A DNA stretch of 64,000 nucleotides from Haliotis asinina (taxonomy: Eukaryota; Mollusca; Gastropoda; Lepetellida; Haliotidae): contig NC_090281.1 of NCBI RefSeq assembly GCF_037392515.1, positions 54,042,753-54,106,752 on the forward strand. Reading direction: 5' to 3'. Made by a program: the position numbers and the translations under genes. A model generated the notes under the pieces. The model was not told the origin of the DNA. It did no database searches and saw nothing but the letters and a program-made list of their open reading frames with translations. Below, one piece after another: positions 33,870 to 45,504 of this stretch. Numbering within the stretch: the stretch's first letter is position 1; each line of letters opens with the position of its first letter.

Positions 33870-36800
33870 ATGACTGACAAGGAGGACCAGGAGGATGAAC
33901 TAACTGTCTTGGCCAGTATCTATGATGACAGCATCCTCACACTGTCCCAGGATGGGGAGGAACCTGGGGGTCAGTTTGTGGCCTGCTTCCCTATCCCCAA
34001 CCCATTTTACATCCGAATGGACCCTCACAGAGACAAAAATGAAGATGAAGGTTTGTTGGGGCTGTTCAACTCCTTGTTCACTGGCAATTCATCAGTAATT
34101 TTTTAATCATATTTTTTATTTTAAATCTGTATGAAGTAACTTAAAAGTTTCATGGATTGAAAATTTCCTTGTTTTATTATCTTGCTCTTGTTTTATTATT
34201 TTTGTTTATGTTAATTTGTTTTATTAATGGAGTTATTTGTTATTGGGTGTATTAGTCAAGAACCAGTGATGGGATTTGAACCACAGGCCTTTTGATCCGA
34301 GATCAGACACCTTTTCCTCAAGACCAAATAGGTTAACCGACATCAAGACATTTTATTTCCAATTGCCGAAATCAGAAAGTAACAGTTTAAAGGCACAACC
34401 TGACACTTTTTGGAGATATTTTGGCCTATATTATACATATTGAGGCATATGTACTCTCTTTAGCTTCCTGTTGAGGCTGTAAAAGACTTATTATCACATA
34501 CAACTTGCCTTAAATGAATCATTGACACTTTGAGGTAAACCGCTTCCAAACAGAGATCACTGTATGATGCTCTGTCATCTGACAACATGACAAGTGACAT
34601 GGCCACAAGATCCTGTGAATAGGATGAAGGACAAATGCATACAAATTGTTATGAGCTGTCCAAGGTTCTTAGAGCCTAAACCAGTGTTTTCACTTTTGTG
34701 TTTGGAAAGTGTGATTTAATTCACATCACACTTACATCTGTCATTTTCCTCTGTTGAAGAAAGTTTAGCTAATTATGATTAGCTTTAATTATTTGATAGC
34801 TTCAATTCTGAATTTCCTTTACTTCACACTCCAGATATTTCAAACAATACCACACAAGATTTAACAGAGGTGAAGTTTCTACCTCCAGTGACATTGAACT
34901 TTGCCCTTCCCCCTGACTACCCGTCTGTTCACCCCCCACAGTTCACACTGTCATGTAAATGGCTCACAAGGCATCAGGTGAGTCCTGAATTCTATGAAGA
35001 TTTGATGGTTTGGTATTACTGATGCCCACCAATTTTTGGTAGCTTGATGTTTAACTAATATGTTTTTCAAAGCAGATACCTGTGTTTGTATGTAATCCTA
35101 AGGTACGGAATAATAATTGGACCACTGAAACTTGTTAGACATGATAGAGCAATACCATTATTGCCATTTGTGTAAAACTACATGGTGTAGTATCTGGTTG
35201 GTTATTGTGCCCCCAATGTGTGAACAGTGGTGATGGGGTTCAGTATGTTGTCATATAGCTGTGCTATTGCTTAGTTTCAAAGGGATTTATCTAAACCTGT
35301 TCAGAATTGATTTCCAGTTTGAAGCAAATGGCTGTAAGAATTCTAATCTTAAATTACAAATTTCATGATTTCGCTGAACTTATGAGTAAGTTAATATTTA
35401 TCATCGTATTGGCAATATTTCAGTCAAACCTTGCTAAGGACAACTAATTATCCAATTACAGAACAATGAAGTTAAAAAGTAAAAGCCGCTTGACTCATTA
35501 TGTAATCACTGTTGACTAGTAGCACTACCAGTGTACAGAACTTATAGCATTGTGAAATAATTAAACAATATTATGAAATTTTTCTTTATTTGACTGCCAA
35601 ATTCATTTGCGATGAAATTATTGATAATTCCCAGTGATATTGTCCTTTCTGCAGCTGTCACGACTGTGTCATAAACTTGATGAACTCTGGGAAGAAAATT
35701 CAGGATGTGTGATTCTGTTCATGTGGACAAACTTCCTCCAAAGTGAAGCCTATGACTTCCTGAACCTCTCTTCCCCGCTAGATCTTTCCAATGTTGTGTG
35801 CCCCTATAGGACTAGCAAGAGTGATAATGCTCCCCACCCCAGGACTAACCCCAGTGAGGACACACCTTCTAGCTGTGACCCACGAGGTATTCAGGACATT
35901 GCTTCCCAGCAGTTGTTGCTACCGGCAATCAGAGACTTCAGCCACCAGGAGCAGCTGAGGCAGTTTCAGAAGTCAGTGTATTCTTGTAAGGTGTGCTTCA
36001 TGGAGAAGCTAGGATCTTTGTGTATTCAGTTTGCACAGTGTGACCATGTGTACTGCAAGGAGTGTATGAAAGACTACTTTACGATACAGATTGGCGACGG
36101 GAATGTTTCTGCTCTCACCTGTCCTGAGGACAAGTGTGAGTCACAGGCACATCCGGCCCAGGTGAGTCTTTCTGTAGACTGTGTTGGTTGGCGTTCACAC
36201 AGCATGCCAATGACAATGGGTTTATTCCCCTCATGGATACTAGGTGTGAAGCCCATTTCTGGCATCCCCCACCATATTGCTAAAAGTGGCGTAAAGCTAA
36301 ACACTTATGACCCACTATTCATCGTATTCAATGACTCAAACCATTTCTGTTCATGAAGTCAACTCTTCATTTGTGATTGCTTGACTCAAATATTCTTTGA
36401 AAACGACAGTTTTTTAATAGAAAGCTAGCCCTAGTCATTTGATTGTGATGTCATGGTAACAGATAATGTCTCATTTGTCTGCAAAGTGCAGTGGTGTGAT
36501 GTCATTGCAGATATGTCTTAAGGATCCAAGACTCTTTTCCTTAAAGTGATCGTAATCCTAAGATCATAACTCCAGTACTTTAACATAGACTTACGACTGT
36601 CATAGTGCTAGGATCGCTTTGTGGAGTGAGGTCCAGGTTAGATTTAGGTCTTCAGCTACCCATGCTTGTCATAAGAGGCAGCTAATAGGATTGGGTGGTA
36701 AGTGGTGGCGTGTGATCATGTGCGTAGAGCTCAGGTCACATTCAGGAGAAGTTAAGCAATGATGGCCGTACTCAGGTGGGTGACTGGCAGCTTAACTCCT

Positions 36801-39715
36801 GAGAGTTTCTAGGACTTCATTCCTGTCCCCTGCCCCACGAAAAAGTACATGTGATCTGGGATTGGGAAAGGCAGGGGCCATTGGCTATTTTGAACATTGG
36901 AATAAAAAATGGCCCAATAAAATTTGGAAGTTTACTATTCCAAATTCAGAAAATGGCTAATAATCCTGAAAATGACCCATCGTCAAAGTTCTCTTTCCCA
37001 ATCCCTGTGTGATACATGTGGTTTCAGCTTTGGCAAGTTTGTTAAAAATTGCCTCTGTTCACCCAGCAGAAAATGGGTACCCAGTGGGATAAATCATGTG
37101 ACTATAACCTTCAAGAGCCTGACAGGCAGTTACTTGGGGTAATAATATGTCTGCTTTGACTATTAGCACTATGAGCATTCACCTCATGAATGGAGGTTAG
37201 TGCAATGTAAATGCACATATTATTCAGGCTTGCTGACTTGGTTGACACATGTCATCATATTTCAGTTGTGTAGATTGATGCTCACACTGTTGATCACTGG
37301 ATTGTCTGCTCCAGACTCGATATTGTGACAGACTGCCACCACATATCTGTAATACTGGTGAGTGCGGTGTTAAACAACAAACAAACGCTTGATCTCAACT
37401 AATCACTATCTCTTGTGAAAGTCAGTTCTTTTTGATGTAATTCCTCTTTCTGACACACAGGTGAAGGAGCTGGTGTCTCCTGAACTGTTCACTCGGTATG
37501 ACCAGTTGCTACTAAAGACGTCCCTGGAGACGATGACAGATGTGGTGTACTGTCCCCGACCCATCTGCCAGTTCCCCGTCATCATGGACCGAGAGAGCAA
37601 CATGGCCTCCTGTCCCTCATGTCATTACGTCTTCTGTGTTCTGTGTAAGCTAGTCTTCCATGGACTATCACCCTGCAAGATCAAGTCAGGTGAGACTATA
37701 GAAATGTTACGGCCAGGTGGAGAATACAGACCAGTAGTCTCACAGGGAATTTGTAGACAGTTGGGGAGACAGGAAATATGAAAGAAGGTGCTCAACTACA
37801 CTTTAAACTTACTGTAAATGTACCAGTCTGACTTGCTAATCATCATTTTGAAGTTATAGTTTTGCACTTGCAGTTTTGGTTGATTATCAAATTATCAACT
37901 AGCAGTGTCTAAACATGCACAGTCTTCTCACATATAGCAGAGAATTGTATTCATTAATGGCATTTACCTTGACCACTGGTGATGATCTGGGTTAGAATTG
38001 GTCATCTGCATCCCATGCTTGACATAGAGGCAACTACTGGGATCTGTTGGCCATGTCATTGTATGCCAGTTGCATAGATTGATGCTCATGATGTTGATCA
38101 GTGGATTGTCAGGTCCAAACCTTATTATTTACAGACTGCCACTGTGTGACTACAGTATTGCTCACTGCAGTATAAATCATCAAACCAGCCATGGGTCACG
38201 CATAGTGAACAAGAAAAACAGAAACATTAAGACATATTTACATTTGACCTGTTTGAAAATATGTAGTTGAAAAGTCTGTAGATCGACTGTAAAGGATCTG
38301 TGTTTTCAAGCAAACATACAGCTGCTGAATGATCTGATGGTCAGGCTGTCAGAAGTGCTTGATATTTGTCATCATACCCTGTTGTGTAGATCAATGCCCA
38401 AGGTGACCAGTGTGTTGTGTTGTTCAGACTTGAAGTTTACTCATACAGTTGGAATATGACTGAGTCTGCCAATGTCCATATATATGTAAAATCTGTAATG
38501 TATTTTTAAGCAACAAATGATCAGTCTAACCTCAACATGTCTGTTAGCTACTTAGACCTCTCCAGCAGTGCATGGTGCATTATTGATATGTTTGAGATAT
38601 ATACAAGGTGACATGGAATGATTTGGTTGATTGTGACTAGGTTTGTAGACACAATATTGATTGCAAACTTGTTGCAGATGAGTTGAAGAAGTTAAGGGAG
38701 GAATATCAAGCAGCTGATGAAACAGGAAAGAGATTCCTAGAGAAGAAGTATGGAAAGAGAACTATCGAACAAGCCCTAGAGGAGACATGGTCCAGCGAGT
38801 GGCTTGAGCAGTATGCCAAACAGTGTCCTTCTTGTGGCACACATATACAGGTGAGCAGTACGCCAAACAGTGTCCTTCTTGTAGCACACATATACAGGTG
38901 AGCAGTACGTCAGACAGTGTCCTTCTTGTGGCACACATATACAGGTGAGCAGTATGCCAGACAGTGTCCTTCTTTTAGCACACATATACAGGTGAGCAGT
39001 ACGCTAGATAGTGTCCTTCTTGTGGCACACATATACAGGTGAGCAGTACGTCAGACAGTGTCCTTCTTGTGGCACACATATACAGGTGAGCAGTACGCTA
39101 GACAGTGTCCTTCTTTTAGCACACATATACAGGTGAGCAGTACGCTAGACAGTGTCCTTCTTGTAGTACACATATACAGGTGAGCAGTACGCTAGACAGT
39201 GTCCTTCTTGTGGCACACATATACAGGTGAGCAGTACGCTAGACAGTGTCCTTCTTTTAGCACACATATACAGGTGAGCAGTACGCTAGACAGTGTCCTT
39301 CTTGTAGTACACATATACAGGTGAGCAGTACATCAGACAGTGTCCTTCTTGTGGCACACATATACAGGTGAGCAGTACGCTAGACAGTGTCCTTCTTTTA
39401 GCACACATATACAGGTGAGCAGTACGCTAGATAGTGTCCTTCTTGTGGCACACATATACAGGTGAGCAGTACGCAGCATGTTAATGCTGTTGTTTTGGTT
39501 CTTATTTCCAGAAAATTGATGGCTGTAACAAGATGACCTGTACCAAGTGTCGGTGTTACTTCTGCTGGATATGTAACAGCACATTGTCCAGGACCAACCC
39601 CTACGCTCACTTCAACATGCCCAACAACTCCTGCTACAACAGACTCTTTGAAGGGATGGGACCCATAGATGGCTTTGACTTTGACGAAGAAGACGACTTC
39701 TTAAATCTTATCTGA
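33870..39715 (+). CDS. RNF14: RNF14-type RBR E3 ubiquitin-protein ligase, six coding exons
   Basis: RBR ligase that takes ubiquitin from an E2 onto its own cysteine and then to substrate; the vertebrate orthologue (ARA54) is linked to androgen-receptor coactivation and clearance of translation-blocking crosslinks. Exons: 33870-34050, 34835-34977, 35655-36161, 37461-37689, 38678-38850, 39512-39715. All introns are GT-AG and phases agree, giving 478 residues against 474 in human. RWD domain: residues 1 to about 140 (DEELTVLASIYDD-type start, FALPPDYPSVHPPQF). RING1 starts at Cys219 (CKVCF ... CDHVYCKECM). IBR is in exon 4 (CPSCHYVFCVLC). RING2 is split by intron 5: Cys403/Cys406 (CPSCGTHIQ) end exon 5, and KIDGCNKMTC begins exon 6 with the catalytic Cys416. 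The tail is acidic (DFDEEDDFLNL). The start was chosen as the first ATG after an acceptor-like CCTTCAG at 33860. A possible polyadenylation signal AATAAA lies at 40520. Confidence 0.95.
34051..34834 (+). other. RNF14 intron 1
   Basis: Intron between the two RWD exons; donor GTTTGT, acceptor CTCCAG. No repeat recognised. Confidence 0.85.
36215..36300 (+). repeat. SINE type A fragment in RNF14 intron 3
   Basis: Reads TGAAGCCCATTTCTGGCATC, CACCATATTGCTAAAAGTGG and GCGTAAAGCTAAACAC. It keeps the exon 3 frame open past its donor, but the frame is not coding. Confidence 0.8.
36632..36700 (+). repeat. SINE type B fragment in RNF14 intron 3
   Basis: Reads GGTCTTCAGCTACCCATGCT, TGTCATAAGAGGCAGCTAAT and GGATTGGGTGGTAAG, the 5' part of type B. 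Confidence 0.7.
37190..37385 (+). repeat. SINE type B in RNF14 intron 3
   Basis: Reads CTTGCTGACTTGGTTGACAC, TGTTGATCACTGGATTGTCT, TCCAGACTCGAT and a tail GAGTGCGGTGTTAAAC with (AAAC)n. It ends about 75 bp before exon 4. Confidence 0.85.
37978..38180 (+). repeat. SINE type B in RNF14 intron 4
   Basis: Reads TGATCTGGGTTAGAATTGGT, CATCCCATGCTTGACA, GATGTTGATCAGTGGATTGT and ACAGACTGCCACTG. A further degraded copy may lie at 38320-38470. Confidence 0.8.
38804..39461 (+). repeat. Exact 47-bp tandem array seeded from the RNF14 exon 5 end
   Basis: The unit starts at a donor, GTGAGCAGTACGCTAGACAG, and ends ...GGCACACATATACAG. The parent copy is 38804-38850, the last 47 bases of exon 5 (EQYAKQCPSCGTHIQ). 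Thirteen further units follow at 38851, 38898, 38945 and so on to 39415, each exactly 47 bp, with a fourteenth GTGAGCAGT at 39462. Units differ by a few substitutions and no indels. The variant marker before CACACA (GTGGC, TTAGC, GTAGT) recurs every third unit in the middle of the array, a 141-bp higher-order period. Intron 5 is almost entirely this array. Confidence 0.97.
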
Positions 39716-39764
39716 AGATTAATTGTTAGGAGGAGAAGAAGACGACTTCTAAAATCTTATCTGA
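39686..39764 (+). repeat. C-terminal codons of RNF14 duplicated in the 3' UTR
   Basis: The last 30 coding bases with the stop (GAAGAAGACGACTTCT... to TATCTGA, 39686-39715) recur at 39735-39764 with about one change, 49 bp downstream. Confidence 0.9.
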
Positions 39765-42700
39765 GTATTATCTGTAGGGCTGTTTGCAAGAAATCTGCTT
39801 GTTAATGGTATATAGATTACTTCCCTTGTTTGTAAAGATTAATTTCTTATTGTTCACAGCTGTAAGCCTCTATTCAACTTCTAATAGTTCCCATTAGGAA
39901 AAAAAGGAATTTTGCTTTGTGTGAATATTCAATATACCAGAGACAGAACACAAAATATGAAAAGTGGAAGTGTTTTTGAGTTGATCTGGAATAGAGTAAA
40001 ATGACTGGAATAGGTTTCCCTCTGAAAACAAATTTGAAAAATACAAGCAAAGCAATGATTTGAATGCTAATTAATATTTTCAGACAAATATAGCATTTTC
40101 TTTTGCAGATTAGTTAATTAATTAAGGTAGACTCATTTTTAATATAATTGAATCTGGCTGGGTTACTGTTATAATTTGCACATTGCATTGGATTAACTAG
40201 AAAACCAGAAAGATAGCCATAATTATGATTATTAAAGATATCCATGGAACCAACATTATAAATAGGCTTTTCGCATTATAAGCTGTTTTCAGAACATATT
40301 CTAAAAGGTCATACTTTTGGCATATCATTTGCTCCTTTTACTTCATGTTGGCAGGAATGTTATTCAAATTGCACGTAAGATGACCAAAACATTCTACGGA
40401 CCATATACTATTTGTTAAACTCAACTTTGTCTTAGTGCTGAGAATTGGTTAAAATCTCATAATTGGTCATTGGTTTATTACACCTGATCAATCATCTATA
40501 TAACTGGTTCGTGTTATTTAATAAAACTTCCTATTACATTTATTAACATTACCTGTTACATTTTTGTTTCTCTTTTGCAAATCTACTGGAGCCTTAAGGT
40601 AAATTGAGTCATGACTTGGAACAAGCATGTAGTGCTTATGAAATGTAAATTTAATGACACAGACAAAATAAACCTTGTGAGAAATATTGTTAATGCAAAC
40701 AAGTGTTCCCAAATTGTTTGTGATTGATTATGAGAAAACATGATTAATTGCTTGGTCATTTAGTCACTGTGACCACCCTTTGATTATTTCAATTAATTAA
40801 TTTCAATTATTTCAATTAATCAGACCACCAGTACATTGTTGGCATGTCTTATGCTTTGCCATTAGTGAATGAAGTAGTGGTTGTCTCCCCTGGTTAACAA
40901 GACCATTGCAACTAACCACTTGAAGTAAATGACTAGAAAGCAAACAGTTTGAATCACTTGAAGGAATGTGTGTTTATGCCATATCTATTTGGTTTCATTG
41001 CCAGTTATTTTGCCATTGTGAAGGTGTCCTTTCTATACCAAATGGTTCATTGGCATTAATTGTTCATTGGCATCTTGTCAGATGTCAGAATATGTAAGAA
41101 TTATGACTGCTGAGACCCACAAGGTGATTCCAGCGAGAACAAGTTCCTGGAGATCTATCCAGGTCAGGAGAGACTATCAAATGGATTGGATGGTCATACT
41201 AAGTTTCATATTTCCTTGCATGTTCATAATATCAACCACTAAACTTCGACCTGCTTATAGACTGCCATAATATAGCTTGATACTGCTCAGGGTTTAATGT
41301 TCAGAGCATTATGCAACAGAACACTGATTCTAGAACATATTTTTAGTTTCATATGTAGTCTTTCACTGACACGCAGCATTTAAAAGCATCCTTGCCCAAG
41401 ACTGAAACACTGTTGATGCTTATAAACATAGTGCTGGTCACATGGTTTTAGAATGTGTGTCAAATATGTGTTCCTGTAGAATATTGCCAAATCAGGTACA
41501 CGTACCTCATATTGACAGGATAGTCAGCGTATATATATTTTTTAGCAATTAAATACCTTCTTTGAGAGTTCTTGAAGTTAAAATGTTCAGGTTTGTGTTA
41601 TCTGTTGAGAAATCTGACAGTAACATAGCAAGGGTATTGTGTTTGAAAACATTTTTAATATTTTTGTGAATAGGGCCTTTATGTCAGGTGAGGCACCTCT
41701 TCAGGTATTACGCTGGTTCCCTTTGTGCACACCATCATGTGATATGTGAGACGGGAACCAGCTTACCTCCAGAACCGGATTTCCAGTGACAGTGTACATT
41801 CAAATTTGCACAACGGCCATATATGACTTTTCTAGACAAGACCAGGTGTATAACAATGCTTGGCTATCACAGCCATTGACTGTCGTAATAGCTGGTTAAT
41901 TTGGGGATAGTTAGATCGGATATATGTTATTCCTGCAAGGGTTGTCAGTTCCTTACTGACAACCATGAAATGGTCTTTGTCACCAGAAGTACTAAACACT
42001 AAATGCTGTGACTTACTTACAAGGCCTATAAGAATACAGTGCCACCATTTAGTTTCTACTGGAATATTTTCCAGTTACCAAAACTTGAGAGTTTTCTTTT
42101 TTAATATTTTGGAATCATTAAGATGGCATAAAAAGGATTGTTTTTGTGTTTTGTTTTGTAATCTGTGATTAAGCTTGCATGTGTTCAGCTACTAATTTTA
42201 AAATGTCTTTCAAGTTATGTATCCTGGAGAGAAGTAACAATGTTTTGCTTTTCCCTAGGTATTTCAAGAGGTACTGAAACTTTTAAGCCTTTCTGTGCTG
42301 ACTGGCAAAAGTGACCAGACCCATGAATATTCAGGTTAGAAATGGTCTTCATCAACAATCCTTGTTGTAAGAGGCAACTAACAGGATTGGGTGGCCAGCC
42401 TCGATGACTTGTTTGACGCATTGAACTTGAATGAAAGTACTGTATCAGAAAACAAATCCTGTCACACCAACTTGACAAGACACGTATGGAATTGCAGCCT
42501 CACCATATTGTTACACAGCTTGTACTTGACTTCATTTGGTTTCAGTTTGAAAAGTAAGAAACATCATCACTTCTTGCCCTGCCAGACATTAACCTAGTGA
42601 AACTTGAATACTCTTCAGAGAAGCACACATCTCTCTACTCAACCATATTTACATGACTGGCGATGTGTCAGTATCACTGTGCATGTAATCAAGATGCTAT

Positions 42701-44670
42701 ATTCCTGATAAAGTAGGTAAAATGTCACTATCCTATCATAACAACAGTATTTCGTATCTAAGGCCAGACCAGTTTTATTTCTTGTTTTTATGGATCTGCC
42801 TGTCATATTTTTCAAGAATAAGAAAAAAATGGAGAATTAATTTTTCCTGCTCAAAAAAATATCTTAATGTTTTATTGGCCAAAAATGTAAACTTACAAGA
42901 AGGTTTTTAGATTTTTTTGTCTGATATACACTTCATAAATTGCTCAGAGTAAAATATGTTTAAATGCTTGAGTGTTCAGAAGGGATGTTACTGTAACAGG
43001 TGATTTGGTTATATCTTTTTCCTCCTGCTTTAGGTTTTTGGAGGACAAAAATCTCTAACACAAGAAATAAAATTGGCCTAGACAAAACCAAAAAAAAAAG
43101 ATGCATCCACTAAAATATGAAATGAAGCATCACAGGGAAGAGAAATAAACTTTGTCATGAACTCTTAAATGTTTTTAGATTGTGCTTGTTTCATATGACA
43201 TGAGTTACCATGGTAACTAGAGATTGTATCTGTCATGTCTTTTATAAAAACTGTGAACTATTATTCCTTCTAAGTCTACTTAATTACCTAGGGAGGTTGT
43301 TAAACTTAAGTTTTCATTTGTTTCCTGTAAGAGACATTTGGATTTTGAATGTTTTTTCTTCTCTTTGTGAAATGAAGAAAAGTCTAATTTCCTCTTGATT
43401 TAGTGAAACCTCAATGGTCTAGATCATGATGTGAACTGATGTGTGTAATTAAGATTAGGAGTATTATCAATTAAGAGTATTATTATAATGAACAAGTATT
43501 GCACAAACAAAATTTATTTATTTATTATAGTCATTTAATGATCAAGAAATTTGTCAATCCTGCTGGCTAGGAGAGTGCCAGCATTCCACTTTATCTTGGG
43601 ATTAAACTCGAGTCTTTCCAGCGTGCATCTGATACAAGTAAATTAGACTGGGAATGTTCAACCATGCTTCAAGGTATTTCATTGATTCATCTCTCCCAAC
43701 TTCCAAAACTTAACTTAAATACTGAAATATTGGCTTCTGCTTCCTGGAACACTGAACTGCAGCAGGTTAACTGTGCTCAGAATCTGGAGCACCAAATGGC
43801 AGGCAATATTCTCCAGAAACATTTCATCCAGAGCGCTACACTGTTTTAACTGTGCTCAGAATCTGGAGGTCCAGTAGGCAGGCGGAATCCTCCACAAACT
43901 CTTCAAGATTGACACAATGGTTGTTTCTTTGTGAGCTGTTTCCTTGATGCAGTTATTGCCTTACTCTACTCTTTTGTTGATGAAGTCATCACCTTGCTAT
44001 ACTTCCATGTTGGACAGAGCTGGTTGCTTTCATGGGAACTGACTCATACCTGTTGGCATTAGCTTTGTTTGTGTACATATGGAATAAAAGGAATTTTTTT
44101 GTTACAGTTGGCTTCCTTCATATATGTACGATATTAATTACAGCAAGGTTAGGCTATAGACGGGCTATTCTCTGTGTGGTTATCATATTCAACAGGCCAC
44201 TCTATTGATATCAAATGTCTCAAAATTTATCCAACAATATACATAGAGACAAACTACACAATTATTTGTGAAATACCTGTTATCTTTTGACTTGTTACAA
44301 ATATGCTAATTAGACCTCATATTTTGCTTGTCCTATTGTTTAAACAAACCAGTTACAAGACATGATAGCCATGAGTGCTGTATAACTTGAGTGCTGTATA
44401 ACTTGAGTGCTGTATTACTTTCATCAGTAACACATACTAAAATCACACAATGCTAGCTTCAATTGATTGCATGTTCTGTCCACTGTCATGATCAAACTAT
44501 GAAGTACTAATAAGTTTCTTTAATGTCTCTGTCCTGTCACAACAATGATGATAATGCATACAAGAAAATATCAATGAACGTTTCTGAACATGCTAAAATA
44601 GCAATTCTGGATATTGATGTAGCTCAACTCGAATGGAGCTCGAGAAGCTTATGAATGGAAGTAGAATGTC
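39765..44670. other. No gene recognised; RNF14 3' flank
   Basis: Mostly AT-rich unassigned sequence. Degraded SINE type B remnants are likely near 41130-41300 and 42330-42420. A hairpin-forming pair GCTGGTTCCC / GGGAACCAGC lies at 41710-41765, and a 17-bp unit GAGTGCTGTATAACTT is repeated three times at about 44371-44420. No exon recognised. Confidence 0.45.
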
Positions 44671-44672
44671 AT

Positions 44673-45504
44673 ATACTGAGTCAAAAAAGAAACCTCACAT
44701 TCTTTCTTCAGGGCACTATAAAAGAACAAGTGATGGTACGATGGTTAAATTGTTATTATTTCATTGCTGAGATCTGTGTGATGTACTCGATACACTGACA
44801 GTGCGCCACAATCAGTTCCATTAGGCTTCACAGCCATTCCAAAACATGGGTACACAGAATGTCAAGTCACAATATGAACGTCAAGAATGGAGACTGGCAG
44901 CCCGCAACTGATTTCGAATGGTCTGTGAGGATAGTCGACTTCTAACCATCTCAGCCCTGGTTCGTGTAGCCGGCTGTAATCTGTCACATAGGTGACGTAG
45001 GACGATTTGACGGTCTTCAGCTAGTGGCGTCACATGTGGACGACCCAACCTTGAGTGATCAGAAGCGGTGCCAGTTTGTTGTAGACAACCTCGCAAGTCA
45101 TACACAGTAAAACGGCTGCATCCCATTGGTATTGCGATGTCAATAACTGATCTTCATGCTTGCAACTTGCCAACGGCACGTTCACTTTGCACATTTGACA
45201 ATCATGGCATTTAAAGTACCGTTAGAACTGTGGTTTAAGTGTTTTTTTCAATTCTTGAGGCCAATGCACGCAATTGAAGAAAACCTTGATGCGAAGATCA
45301 CGTGATTGACTGCATGTGCAAAACCTGATTTGGCACTAACGTCATTTGCATGACGAATGGATGGATTTGAGTGGGTTTTGCTAATATTTTTCTAGAGTCG
45401 AAAGATAGGGATCCAATTTCAGATATATAGATGTGTCATCAGCAAAAAATCATTTATTATTTTTAAAAATTACATTTTGTGAAGTTTCGTTTTTACCTCA
45501 GTAT
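44673..45504 (-). mobile_element. Internally deleted Tc1/mariner-type element
   Basis: Ends are inverted repeats: TATACTGAGTCAAAAAAGAA at 44673 and, on the other strand from 45504, TATACTGAGGTAAAAACGAA. TA flanks both. At 45126-44881 the minus strand encodes only a transposase N terminus: FTVYDLRGCLQQTGTASDHS, GRPHVTPLAEDRQIV and SSQTIRNQLRAASLHS, then a stop. This is the Tc1/Tc3 helix-turn-helix region with no DDE domain, so the copy is dead for transposition by itself. It belongs to a different family from the copies at the window edges. Confidence 0.87.

Noticed and set aside
36162-36356. Extension of the RNF14 exon 3 frame to 36356
   Set aside because: A GTGAGT donor follows codon 277, and the extension is SINE sequence; the spliced frame matches RNF14.
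38851-39461. CRISPR-like regular array of identical units
   Set aside because: Units are contiguous with no spacers, lie in an animal intron and derive from the adjacent exon.
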